Assembly: GCF_001642835.1 (NCBI RefSeq)
Contig: NZ_LXEI01000014.1
Span: forward strand, 1-64,000
DNA length: 64,000 bases
Source: Pseudotamlana agarivorans
GTDB taxonomy: Bacteria > Bacteroidota > Bacteroidia > Flavobacteriales > Flavobacteriaceae
Reading direction: 5' to 3'
The notes below the pieces were generated by a model. The model was given only the letters and a program-made list of their open reading frames with translations. It had not been told where the DNA came from and ran no database searches. Both the position numbers and the translations under genes were made by a program. The number at the start of each line of letters is the position of its first letter. Position 1 is the first letter of the stretch. This document shows, piece by piece, positions 26,153 to 34,053 of this stretch.

Positions 26153-27649
26153 ATGAATAAAAATCTATTCATTAGTTCGTTGCTACTAATTTTTACTTCA
26201 ATTTCATTTAGCCAAATTGAAATTCAGAAATATAAAGACTTAGTGAGTCCTGAAGCTTACAGCAAAAAAATATCTGAAGATTTCAATTACTTATTACTTG
26301 GTGAAAACTCGCCAAATCAAGGTATAAGCGCCATTCTCAATGACGATAAAAGTAGTTTAAAAATAAACGGTTTACTCTATACAGGTAAATATGGGGTTTT
26401 AAACATAGAAGCTGACCTTAAAGCAAGTAATGGCATTTATTTTTTCGACCAAGAAAATGGAAGTGAGCAAGGAAAAATAACATTTAATTACTACAAGCCA
26501 GTAATAAGGTGGTCTGAATTTTACTCAATAAATGACTTTACCAAAGCAAATATAAAACTACAAACTTTAGAACTAATTACACAGGCTAAATCTGATTTTG
26601 AAGGTTTAGAAGAGTTGGTAAAAGAAGTCCTTGGTGAAGAAGTTAAAGAGGATAATAATGCCATAATCAAAAAACTTAAAAAATTGTCTGAAAAATACAT
26701 CAATGAAGATGACGCTATTGGATTTCACAAATTAGAAGAAAGAAAGTTTGACAAAAGCAGTTACTATCTTAAAAGCGGCGAACCAAGCGAAAAAACAGAA
26801 AAAGAAGCAACTCAAATTATCATAAAGGATGGTATAGATTCAAAAAAAGACTTGATAATCAAGAACAAAGACAAAAAAAACATAACTAAAATATTAAGAG
26901 ATTATGCTGCAAAAAAGAAGTTCATACTGAGAAAATTAGAAGATAGCATAAATAAACTGGAGCTGGAATCCGTCAAATCCCAGTGGGCTGGCAATCATAT
27001 TATTTTTATGGGCGTTAGTCCTTTTTATGAAAGACAAAGTTTCAAGAGGTTTTTATACGATAACTCTAAGACCTTCTCAGATATGTTTACAAATGAAAGA
27101 GGAAATGTATATGGGATAACTCTTTCGTTGAATTATAGCTTAGAAAAAGGCAAAGGTTCCAGAAATATATACAAGCCTAAAAGTCTTTTCCTCAGGCTAT
27201 CTACATCCCTAAATAGAGCATCAAATATAACAAATTTCAAAAGTAGCACACTAGACATTAGTACTCCTATCGGCAATGATGTAAATGGAAACCCTATAGA
27301 ATTCACTAACTCAGACAAAGCATTCATTGGTGATTCAGAATACGAATATGGGTTCGGAAGTACATTTAGTTTTGAAGCTTACTACTACCCTTTTCCTGTT
27401 TCAGTTGGTGTATTTGGGAGGATAGCTTATAACAATATTAAGTTTAACAAAGGAAGTGTTTTAGATGATATTGAAGAATACCCAATGAGGCTTGGTATGT
27501 TATTCAGTCTAAAGAATAAAGAAGGGAAAAAACCTTTAATTACTATTCAGGCTTTTCTTGATAGAACCGATTTAAATTTAAGCCCTAATGGAACAGACAA
27601 TGATTTAAGGTTTGGTCTAGGTATTGGGCTTCCGATTAACACAAAGTAG
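26153..27649 (+). CDS. Outer-membrane protein with coiled-coil periplasmic domain (498 aa)
   Basis: Signal peptide MNKNLFISSLLLIFTSISFS. The central part (~130-280) is highly charged and helical (AKSDFEGLEELVKEVLGEEV, IIKKLKKLSEKYINEDD). The C-terminal ~220 residues alternate short aromatic strands: GNHIIFMGVSPFYERQSFKR, EAYYYPFPVSVGVFGRIAYN and a closing DLRFGLGIGLPINTK. That pattern indicates an outer-membrane barrel. Substrate and role unknown. It stands alone between the small-membrane-protein genes and the half-HsdS gene. The 25869-26152 gap upstream shows no gene. Confidence 0.65.
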   Translation: MNKNLFISSLLLIFTSISFSQIEIQKYKDLVSPEAYSKKISEDFNYLLLGENSPNQGISAILNDDKSSLKINGLLYTGKYGVLNIEADLKASNGIYFFDQENGSEQGKITFNYYKPVIRWSEFYSINDFTKANIKLQTLELITQAKSDFEGLEELVKEVLGEEVKEDNNAIIKKLKKLSEKYINEDDAIGFHKLEERKFDKSSYYLKSGEPSEKTEKEATQIIIKDGIDSKKDLIIKNKDKKNITKILRDYAAKKKFILRKLEDSINKLELESVKSQWAGNHIIFMGVSPFYERQSFKRFLYDNSKTFSDMFTNERGNVYGITLSLNYSLEKGKGSRNIYKPKSLFLRLSTSLNRASNITNFKSSTLDISTPIGNDVNGNPIEFTNSDKAFIGDSEYEYGFGSTFSFEAYYYPFPVSVGVFGRIAYNNIKFNKGSVLDDIEEYPMRLGMLFSLKNKEGKKPLITIQAFLDRTDLNLSPNGTDNDLRFGLGIGLPINTK

Positions 27650-27655
27650 CTAATA

Positions 27656-27764
27656 TGAAACGCTCTACAAAATAAAAAATATCAAAAAAATGTGATTTGA
27701 AACGCTCTACAATAAATATTTTTTATACATTTACACCAGAACAATGATAAAAAGTAGAGTGTTT
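27656..27764. promoter_or_regulatory. Repeat-containing control region upstream of the half-HsdS gene
   Basis: TGAAACGCTCTACAA occurs exactly twice (27656-27670 and 27698-27712, 42 bp apart). GTAGAGTGTTT (27754-27764), an inverted copy with one mismatch of AAACGCTCTAC, ends 2 nt before the start codon. Such an arrangement suits a regulator-binding site, with the inverted copy able to block transcription or translation initiation. Confidence 0.5.
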
Positions 27765-27766
27765 TT

Positions 27767-28345
27767 ATGATAAAAAAACTTGGAAATATTGCAGAAATAC
27801 AGTTTGGTTCTTACGATAAGCCTAAAGAAGAAGGTAGCGTAAAGTACTTGCATGCTGGTCATTTTGACAAACTTTTTAAGCCAACAAAGTTTGAAAAAAG
27901 TTTTGTGGAGCTTGATGATAAAAATGACAAGTTCTTGTTACAACCCAACGATGTTATTTTAGCTGGTAAAGGACACCGCACTTTCGCTTGGGCTTACAAT
28001 GTTAGCTTTGGTCAAGCCACCCCCTCTTCCCTATTTTATATAATCAGAACAAATTCTTCGGAAGTTTTAGGAGCATACCTTGCGCAATATCTAAATACAG
28101 AAAAAGTACAGTATAAGCTTAAGCTTATTGGAGCTGGAGCAACAATCACATCCATTCCTAAAAAGGAATTAGCACAGTTAAGTATTGTTTTGCCATCAAT
28201 AGAAGAGCAAAAAAAAATAATTGATTTTATAGAGCTTCTAGATGAAGACTTAAAATTGACACAAGACTTATTAAATAAGAGAACAGCTCTTAAAAAAGGA
28301 CTTGTCAATAGATTAATTAATAACCAAATAAAAATGAAGACATAA
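27767..28345 (+). CDS. Half-size type I specificity subunit (single TRD HsdS, 192 aa)
   Basis: One target-recognition domain (residues ~1-140) is followed by a conserved helical region: SIPKKELAQLSIVLPSIEEQ, KKIIDFIELLDEDLKLTQDL, RTALKKGLVNRLI. Full HsdS proteins carry two such units; this has one and starts cleanly with KKLGNIAEIQFGS. Half-HsdS proteins can dimerise to give palindromic specificity, or can be silent donors for recombination with the active hsdS (30734-31999). The central helices resemble but are not identical to those of the full gene. It has its own repeat-containing upstream region and a hairpin after it (28351-28381). Confidence 0.85.
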   Translation: MIKKLGNIAEIQFGSYDKPKEEGSVKYLHAGHFDKLFKPTKFEKSFVELDDKNDKFLLQPNDVILAGKGHRTFAWAYNVSFGQATPSSLFYIIRTNSSEVLGAYLAQYLNTEKVQYKLKLIGAGATITSIPKKELAQLSIVLPSIEEQKKIIDFIELLDEDLKLTQDLLNKRTALKKGLVNRLINNQIKMKT

Positions 28346-28350
28346 AAAAA

Positions 28351-28381
28351 AGCCTTAAAAAGTTAGTCCCTTTTTAAGACT
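28351..28381. terminator. Hairpin between half-HsdS and the R-M operon
   Basis: CTTAAAAAG (28354-28362) pairs exactly with CTTTTTAAG (28370-28378). The T-run needed for termination lies on the minus strand (A8 at 28343-28350). It may still halt plus-strand transcription weakly. 28382-28560 has no gene and must carry the operon promoter. Confidence 0.5.
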
Positions 28382-28560
28382 TAGTATAAGGTATCGTTTT
28401 CTTTCAGTGGCTTGTCAACCGAACTGAAGCTAACAATGTTTGTGACAAAACAAAAGTATGCCTTATTAGTGACATATCAAAACAGAGATGTGTTTGGACT
28501 CGGAAAACGAGTTACCCTAATCCGTAAAAATTTTGGGTAGCATATTAAAAAATAAAAATT

Positions 28561-28785
28561 ATGTCTAAAACAAGGCACGTAGTACCGAATCCTGATGGTG
28601 GTTGGGATTCAAAAAAAGGTGGAGCTGATAGAGCTTCTAAACATTTTGAAACTAAAAAGGATGCTGAAACCTATAGTCGGGATTTATCTCGTAAAGAAGG
28701 TTCTGAATTGTTTATCCATGGGAAAGATGGAAAAATTCAGAGAAAGGATTCTCATGGTAGCGATAAGTTTCCACCAAAAGGATAA
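28561..28785 (+). CDS. DUF2188 protein (74 aa)
   Basis: MSKTRHVVPNPDGGWDSKKG and KHFETKKDAETYSRDLSRKE, then ELFIHGKDGKIQRKDSHGSD: the characteristic DUF2188 pattern of a short beta-hairpin, helix and beta-hairpin. The biochemical role is unknown. The family is often found beside R-M or mobile genes. It lies 60 bp upstream of hsdM and may be the first gene of the R-M operon. Confidence 0.85.
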   Translation: MSKTRHVVPNPDGGWDSKKGGADRASKHFETKKDAETYSRDLSRKEGSELFIHGKDGKIQRKDSHGSDKFPPKG

Positions 28786-28845
28786 GTTAAACCAATCTGA
28801 AGGGAGCAGCAACCCTGCTCTCTTCTTTTTAAAGAATATAAAAAC

Positions 28846-30333
28846 ATGAGTAAATCAACACAACAAGAAATAAACTATCAGGTTTGGAAAGCCTGTGATA
28901 CGTTTAGAGGCACCATAGATGCAACCCAGTACAAAGATTACATTCTAACAATGCTCTTTATTAAATACATTTCTGATGTAAATAAGGAGAAAAGAGCAGA
29001 TTATTTAAAGAAATACAACGGAGATAAGGAACGTGTTGAGCGTGCTATGAAGCATGAACGTTTTAAAGTACCCGAAGACAGCTCTTTTGATTTTCTATAT
29101 GAAAATAGAAATGCCGACAACTTGGGTGAGCTAATCAATATTGCGTTAGAAAATATTGAAGATGCTAATCGTTCTAAGTTAGAAAAAGTATTTAGAAACA
29201 TTGATTACAATTCCGAACCTAATTTAGGGCAAACTAAAGATCGTAATAGACGATTAAAGCACTTACTTACTGATTTTGAAGGATTGGATTTAAGACCTTC
29301 CAATCTTGAAGGTAATGATGTTATCGGTGACAGTTACGAGTACCTTATTGCAAACTTTGCTTCAGATGCAGGCAAAAAAGCGGGCGAGTTCTACACACCA
29401 TCACAAGTCTCAACCTTATTAGCTAAACTGGTAGAACCAAAAGAAGGCAACAGAGTGTGTGACCCTACTTGTGGGAGTGGCTCATTATTATTAAAAGTTG
29501 CTGATGAAATAGGTAGTAAAAATGTTTCCCTTAATGGTCAGGAGTTAAACGGAAGCACTTGGGCATTAGCACGCATGAACATGTTCCTACACGAAATGGA
29601 CAATGCTCACATACAATGGGGCGATACGCTAAATAATCCACTTTTAAGAGAAAATGATAGTGCTTTAACCAAGTATGATGTCGTGGTTGCAAATCCACCA
29701 TTTTCATTAGATAAATGGGGAGCAGAAAATGCCAGTGCAGACAGATACCAAAGATTCCACAGAGGTGTTCCGCCAAAAAGTAAAGGAGACTATGCTTTTA
29801 TAACCCATATGATTGAAACGTTGAATGAGCACGGAAAAGCTGGAGTCGTATTACCTCATGGCGTATTGTTTAGAGGGAGTTCAGAAGGTAAAATTAGAAA
29901 GCAACTTATTGATGAAAACCTTTTAAAAGCAGTCATTGGATTGCCAGCAAACTTGTTTTTTGGAACTGGTATTCCTGCTACTATCTTAGTGTTTGACAAG
30001 AACAAAGGAGACAATACAGATGTATTATTCATTGATGCAAGTAACGAGTTTGAGAATGCTAAAAACCAGAATAAGTTGACTGATGATAATATTGAAAAGA
30101 TAATTTGCACTTACAAAAATTGGGAAATTGTTGATAAGTATAGCTATGTGGCAAGTTTAGATGAGATTATAGAGAACGAATACAATCTAAATATCCCTCG
30201 TTATGTAGACACTTTTGAAGAAGAAGAACCTGTTGATATTAAGGCTACGCAAGAAGAGATTAAAGCTATAAAGCTACAGATTGAAGAGGTAGAAAAGAAA
30301 TTGGAACAGCATTTAGAAGCATTAGGGATATGA
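28846..30333 (+). CDS. hsdM: Type I restriction-modification methyltransferase subunit HsdM
   Basis: N6-adenine methyltransferase of the type I complex. The N-terminal HsdM_N helical domain (~1-150, EINYQVWKACDTFRGTIDAT) precedes the catalytic domain with the SAM motif VCDPTCGSGSLLLKVADEIG (~203) and motif IV VVANPPFSLDKWG (~283). The C-terminal coiled-coil (~465-495, IKAIKLQIEEVEKKLEQHLE) contacts HsdS. Length of 495 aa is normal. The stop overlaps the next start (ATGA at 30330), so the downstream unknown gene and hsdS are coupled to it. Confidence 0.97.
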   Translation: MSKSTQQEINYQVWKACDTFRGTIDATQYKDYILTMLFIKYISDVNKEKRADYLKKYNGDKERVERAMKHERFKVPEDSSFDFLYENRNADNLGELINIALENIEDANRSKLEKVFRNIDYNSEPNLGQTKDRNRRLKHLLTDFEGLDLRPSNLEGNDVIGDSYEYLIANFASDAGKKAGEFYTPSQVSTLLAKLVEPKEGNRVCDPTCGSGSLLLKVADEIGSKNVSLNGQELNGSTWALARMNMFLHEMDNAHIQWGDTLNNPLLRENDSALTKYDVVVANPPFSLDKWGAENASADRYQRFHRGVPPKSKGDYAFITHMIETLNEHGKAGVVLPHGVLFRGSSEGKIRKQLIDENLLKAVIGLPANLFFGTGIPATILVFDKNKGDNTDVLFIDASNEFENAKNQNKLTDDNIEKIICTYKNWEIVDKYSYVASLDEIIENEYNLNIPRYVDTFEEEEPVDIKATQEEIKAIKLQIEEVEKKLEQHLEALGI

Positions 30334-30731
30334 GTAGTTTACAAGATTATTTTTTAGCAATAGATGGTAAAATTAAAGGGCACATGCTGGAGATTGCAAG
30401 TTTGCATGATTTAAGAGTAAAATTTACAGGTTATTACATTGAAAATAATAGCAGGACAGGAAGCTTTTCACCACAGCCTTTTTATTTAACCTATAAAGAA
30501 TATAGAGAAGAATGTCCTTACGAGGATGTTACGCATGTTAGATACTTTTTTGAGTTAACCAAAGGAGATGAAAAGCACGTTGCTACAGTTCATTTAGGAG
30601 CACCAGATTTTTACGATATTCATTTTTCTATTGAAGAATTAGTGGGTGGTGTTGAAATTAGAGACCCAGAACATACACACCTCTCTGATTTTGACCTTTT
30701 AATGTCATATGTTAAAACCAAGTTTAGTTAA
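30330..30731 (+). CDS. Unknown 133-aa protein inside the R-M operon
   Basis: No recognised family. It reads as a compact alpha/beta protein with a strand-rich middle (PFYLTYKEYREECPYEDVTH, VRYFFELTKGDEKHVATVHL) and no catalytic signature. Start overlaps the hsdM stop by four bases and the stop is 2 nt before hsdS, so it is tightly embedded between the two subunits of the methyltransferase. Possible roles are assembly factor or regulator of the complex, by position only. Confidence 0.55.
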   Translation: MSSLQDYFLAIDGKIKGHMLEIASLHDLRVKFTGYYIENNSRTGSFSPQPFYLTYKEYREECPYEDVTHVRYFFELTKGDEKHVATVHLGAPDFYDIHFSIEELVGGVEIRDPEHTHLSDFDLLMSYVKTKFS

Positions 30732-30733
30732 TC

Positions 30734-31999
30734 ATGAGTGAGGTGATAAAAACATATGAAGAGGAACTTGAAACTAAAGAAGGTTTTAAGAAGACAAAAA
30801 TTGGATGGATTCCGAGTAATTGGTCATTAAAAATATTAGATGAGCTTGGGAAAATATTTACTGGAGGCACCCCAAGTACAACTAATAACCTATACTGGAA
30901 TGGAAGCACCAATTGGTTTACACCCTCAGAAATCTCTAAATCTGGAAAACATGTATACGAATCCTTAAGAAAGATATCCAAGGATGGGGTGAAAAAATCT
31001 TCAGCCACTTTAATGCCTAAAGGGACAATTATAGTTTGTACAAGAGCAACAATTGGTGATTTAGCTATCACTACAGAAGAATCCACAACAAATCAAGGAT
31101 TTAAAAGCATATACCCACACGATAGTGTAGATACAGAGTTTTTGTACTATTTAATTGATAGTCAAAAAGCAAACCTAATTAGAAAATCATCAGGTAGTAC
31201 TTTTTTAGAATTGTCAACCACCAATTTTAGAAGGTTTAAAGTTGCAGTTCCTTCACTTCCAGAACAACAAAAAATAGCCTCTATTTTATCGGATTGGGAT
31301 AGGGCAATAGAAAACACGCAATTTCTCATTAATAAATTACAGCTACGCAAAAAAGGCTTAACACAACAGTTGTTAACTGGTAAAACTCGTTTAGCTGGAT
31401 TTAATGATGAGTGGAAAGAAGTTAAGCTTGGAGATATAACAGATAGAATTACTAAAAAGAACGAAGAATTAGATGATACCGTCGTTACGATTTCAGCCCA
31501 AAGAGGATTTATTAAGCAAGAAGATTTTTTCAATAAAAGAGTAGCTAGTTCGACTCTTTCAGGTTATTATTTAATTGAAAAAGGGGATTTTGCCTATAAC
31601 AAAAGTTACTCTAATGGCTATCCAATGGGTGCATTTAAGCGATTAGATGATTTTGATAAAGCAGTTGTAACCACATTATACATTTGCTTTTCCGTGAAAG
31701 ACAATATCGATTCAGATTTTCTTATGAACTATTTCGAAGGAGGATTAATGGTTAAAAATCTCATGAAAATAGCGCAAGAGGGCGGACGAGCGCATGGGTT
31801 ACTCAACATAGGACTTAATGATTTCTTTAACTTAAAGTTGACTATCCCATCAAAAGAAGAGCAAGCAGAAATAGCTAAAGTTGTTAACACGGTAGATGAT
31901 GAAATTAAAAATTATCAAGATTATTTAGAGCAATTACAAGCCCAGAAAAAAGGCTTGATGCAACAGCTGCTAACAGGTAAAATTAGAGTTAAATTGTAA
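30734..31999 (+). CDS. hsdS: Type I restriction-modification specificity subunit HsdS
   Basis: Two target-recognition domains with two conserved helical regions. TRD1 lies at ~20-160, with CR1 VPSLPEQQKIASILSDWDRA ... LRKKGLTQQLLTGKTRLAGF (~180-225). TRD2 is at ~225-370, with CR2 IPSKEEQAEIAKVVNTVDDE ... AQKKGLMQQLLTGKIRVKL at the C-terminus. The repeated KKGLxQQLLTGK segment is the hallmark. It reads DNA sequence for both methylation and cleavage. 421 aa is normal. The nearby half-HsdS at 27767 offers an alternative TRD. Confidence 0.96.
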   Translation: MSEVIKTYEEELETKEGFKKTKIGWIPSNWSLKILDELGKIFTGGTPSTTNNLYWNGSTNWFTPSEISKSGKHVYESLRKISKDGVKKSSATLMPKGTIIVCTRATIGDLAITTEESTTNQGFKSIYPHDSVDTEFLYYLIDSQKANLIRKSSGSTFLELSTTNFRRFKVAVPSLPEQQKIASILSDWDRAIENTQFLINKLQLRKKGLTQQLLTGKTRLAGFNDEWKEVKLGDITDRITKKNEELDDTVVTISAQRGFIKQEDFFNKRVASSTLSGYYLIEKGDFAYNKSYSNGYPMGAFKRLDDFDKAVVTTLYICFSVKDNIDSDFLMNYFEGGLMVKNLMKIAQEGGRAHGLLNIGLNDFFNLKLTIPSKEEQAEIAKVVNTVDDEIKNYQDYLEQLQAQKKGLMQQLLTGKIRVKL

Positions 32000-32010
32000 A
32001 TAATTTAAGT

Positions 32011-32352
32011 ATGGATTTAAAAGATATATATGGTGTTTGGAGACATGTTCATGGAGATGTAATAACAGACTTTGCAGTTCGTGTTTTTGATGTAAAAACA
32101 GGTAAAGGCTTATCTCGGTTTGGTATCCATGGTAAAGATGAAAACAGTAATGTAATTGACTATGCATGGGAAGGAATTATTGTTGGGTTAAATGATAATG
32201 GTGATGGGACTTTTACAATTGAAATTGAGCAAATAAAATTTACAGAAGATAACCCTAAATACCAAGAACTAAAGGTTTATATGCTCGCTGATAATGTCAT
32301 GATGTTAGAACTTGCCAATGGTGACGTGGTAGAATTTGAAAAAATTCGATAA
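32011..32352 (+). CDS. Unknown small beta-rich protein (113 aa)
   Basis: Predominantly beta strands with a lipocalin/calycin-like rhythm: DLKDIYGVWRHVHGDVITDF, FTIEIEQIKFTEDNPKYQEL, MLELANGDVVEFEKI. The opening 'YGVWRHVHGD' suits such small barrels. No signal peptide. It is 11 nt after hsdS and precedes two other small genes, all co-directional with the R-M operon. Function not known. Confidence 0.5.
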   Translation: MDLKDIYGVWRHVHGDVITDFAVRVFDVKTGKGLSRFGIHGKDENSNVIDYAWEGIIVGLNDNGDGTFTIEIEQIKFTEDNPKYQELKVYMLADNVMMLELANGDVVEFEKIR

Positions 32353-32375
32353 TTAACAATAAGAAGCTTCGCTAA

Positions 32376-32669
32376 ATGAAAAAAGAATTAGAAATATTAA
32401 ACAGCTTAACACCAGCTCAAAAGGTAGAGTTAGACAACGATATGCAGCAATTATATGTTAAGTGCTACGAGCAAACCAAAGGTCAAATAGAAAAGCTAAA
32501 AGATGTAAGGGTGAATATGCGATTACAAGACAAAGTATTCCTAAAACTAACTTTTGAGTTTGATAGAGCTATTGGCGAAAAAGGTAAAGGTAGAATAATA
32601 GCTTTGTCTAAATATCCTAATAAAATAGCATATGAAGCTGCGGTTGCTGCTGAACAAAATTTGAATTAA
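32376..32669 (+). CDS. Unknown small protein (97 aa)
   Basis: Helical N-terminal half (KKELEILNSLTPAQKVELDN, QQLYVKCYEQTKGQIEKLKD) and a short strand-containing C-terminal half (KVFLKLTFEFDRAIGEKGKG). No family recognised. It lies 23 nt after the 113-aa gene and 4 nt before the DUF3800 gene, suggesting translational coupling with the latter. Confidence 0.5.
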   Translation: MKKELEILNSLTPAQKVELDNDMQQLYVKCYEQTKGQIEKLKDVRVNMRLQDKVFLKLTFEFDRAIGEKGKGRIIALSKYPNKIAYEAAVAAEQNLN

Positions 32670-32673
32670 AACT

Positions 32674-33342
32674 ATGAGCAAAACTTTCAATCTATATTGT
32701 GACGAAAGCACACACTTACAACATGATGGCAAGCCATACATGGTGATAGCTTATATAAAATGTGCTTACCCTCAAATCAAGCAACACAAAGACTACATCA
32801 AACTACTTAAAGCCAAACATAAGTTTCATGGCGAAATGAAATGGTCTAAAATATCAAAATCCAATGCAGAGTTTTATGCCGATGTGATAGACTATTTTTT
32901 TGCTACAGACCTTAACTTTAGAGCTATTGTAGTTGATAAAACGCATATTGATGAAAATCGTGAAGGCTTTACCTATGACGATTTTTATTTTAGAATGTAC
33001 TATCAATTGGTAGTTCAAAAAATGGCTACAAAATACACTTATAACCTTTATTTAGATGTAAAGGACACCAGAAGTCAAGCTAAATTATCAAGACTCAAAA
33101 ATATACTGGATAACCACCACAACATTAGAAATATTCAGTTTATCAAATCTTACGAAAGCTATCTAATGCAAATAGCAGACATCATGATGGGTGCCATAAA
33201 CTACCATATTAGAGGTTTAAATAGGGTTACGGCTAAAAATAGGGTTATTGAAAAAATGCAGTCCCATGCTAAAATCAACCTTAAAAAATCTACCCCAAAA
33301 GAAGCAGAGAAGTTTAACCTATTCTATATAGACTTAAGATAG
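32674..33342 (+). CDS. DUF3800 protein, RNase H-like fold (222 aa)
   Basis: The start NLYCDESTHLQHDGKPYMVI has the DUF3800 signature (YxDEs), the first acidic strand of an RNase H-like fold. Further acidic residues follow in AIVVDKTHIDENREG, LYLDVKDTRS and YLMQIADIMMGAINYHIRG, so the putative active-site acids D, D and D/E are kept. The family is widespread in defence islands and in type I R-M operons, probably as a nuclease, but no activity has been established to my knowledge. It sits between the 97-aa and 179-aa genes, with 4-nt gaps on each side. Confidence 0.85.
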   Translation: MSKTFNLYCDESTHLQHDGKPYMVIAYIKCAYPQIKQHKDYIKLLKAKHKFHGEMKWSKISKSNAEFYADVIDYFFATDLNFRAIVVDKTHIDENREGFTYDDFYFRMYYQLVVQKMATKYTYNLYLDVKDTRSQAKLSRLKNILDNHHNIRNIQFIKSYESYLMQIADIMMGAINYHIRGLNRVTAKNRVIEKMQSHAKINLKKSTPKEAEKFNLFYIDLR

Positions 33343-33346
33343 TGGT

Positions 33347-33886
33347 ATGCCTCATAATCAAATTAAAAAATATCCACAGCTATTAGAGATTATGCATCTT
33401 AATGAGTACGCAAGAAAAGCATCGTTAAGAGCCATTTTTGATAGAGACATAACCGAAAACGACAAATTCCTGTTCAATAATAAAGTCATTAGACCAACAA
33501 AATTGGATGGTGAAATAGATTTAGGCAACGTATTTACTCACCTGATTACAGAAGATATTTATGAGACTGATGAAAATGGGAAGGAGATTAAACGCAGGGA
33601 GTTTGAAAAAGATAGAGCGCACCGTTTACACTGGTTAATACCCCATATAGAAGCAAAAATTAAAGATGAAGTTCATTGTTTTTCTGTAGAGGAAAGAGAC
33701 CAAAGAAAGCGTAAGGATCTAGTTAGAACCTATATTCTTAATGTAACCGAAAAGTATGTCATCGTGTTGGAACCACAGAACTCGAACAAAGACTACTATT
33801 TGATAACTGCCTACTATTTAAACAAGAAATACGGCTTAAAGCAGATGAAAAAGAAAATGAAACAAAAACTTGATGAACTCTATTAA
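33347..33886 (+). CDS. Unknown 179-aa protein, possibly BECR-like RNase fold
   Basis: No family is certain. The C-terminal part (RKDLVRTYILNVTEKYVIVL, EPQNSNKDYYLITAYYLNKK, YGLKQMKKKMKQKL) shows the strand order and basic character seen in barnase/EndoU/ColicinE5-RelE-like (BECR) RNases and phage PBECR domains. That is a guess from pattern. The N-terminal ~100 residues are charged (KDRAHRLHWLIPHIEAKIKD). It is 4 nt downstream of the DUF3800 gene and looks like its partner. Confidence 0.45.
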   Translation: MPHNQIKKYPQLLEIMHLNEYARKASLRAIFDRDITENDKFLFNNKVIRPTKLDGEIDLGNVFTHLITEDIYETDENGKEIKRREFEKDRAHRLHWLIPHIEAKIKDEVHCFSVEERDQRKRKDLVRTYILNVTEKYVIVLEPQNSNKDYYLITAYYLNKKYGLKQMKKKMKQKLDELY

Positions 33887-33893
33887 AACCGCA

Positions 33894-33925
33894 AGGCTCG
33901 GTACAAATCTTGTTGTATCGAGCCT
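33894..33925. repeat. Long hairpin upstream of hsdR
   Basis: AGGCTCGGTACAA (33894-33906) pairs with TTGTATCGAGCCT (33913-33925), a 13-bp stem with one G-T pair and a 6-nt loop. There is no T-run after it, so it is not a standard terminator. It may be an attenuator or protein-binding operator separating the DUF3800 group from hsdR. 33926-34053 should hold the hsdR promoter. Confidence 0.6.
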
Positions 33926-34053
33926 CGAAACTCTGTCTTCCTATATTCGGTAAGATGAGCGGAGCAAATTTATGATATTTTAGCTATAAAGCAAATAAAT
34001 TAATAGTTTTTAACAAGTTATAAACAAAAATAACACCAAAATATTAACGTGTC

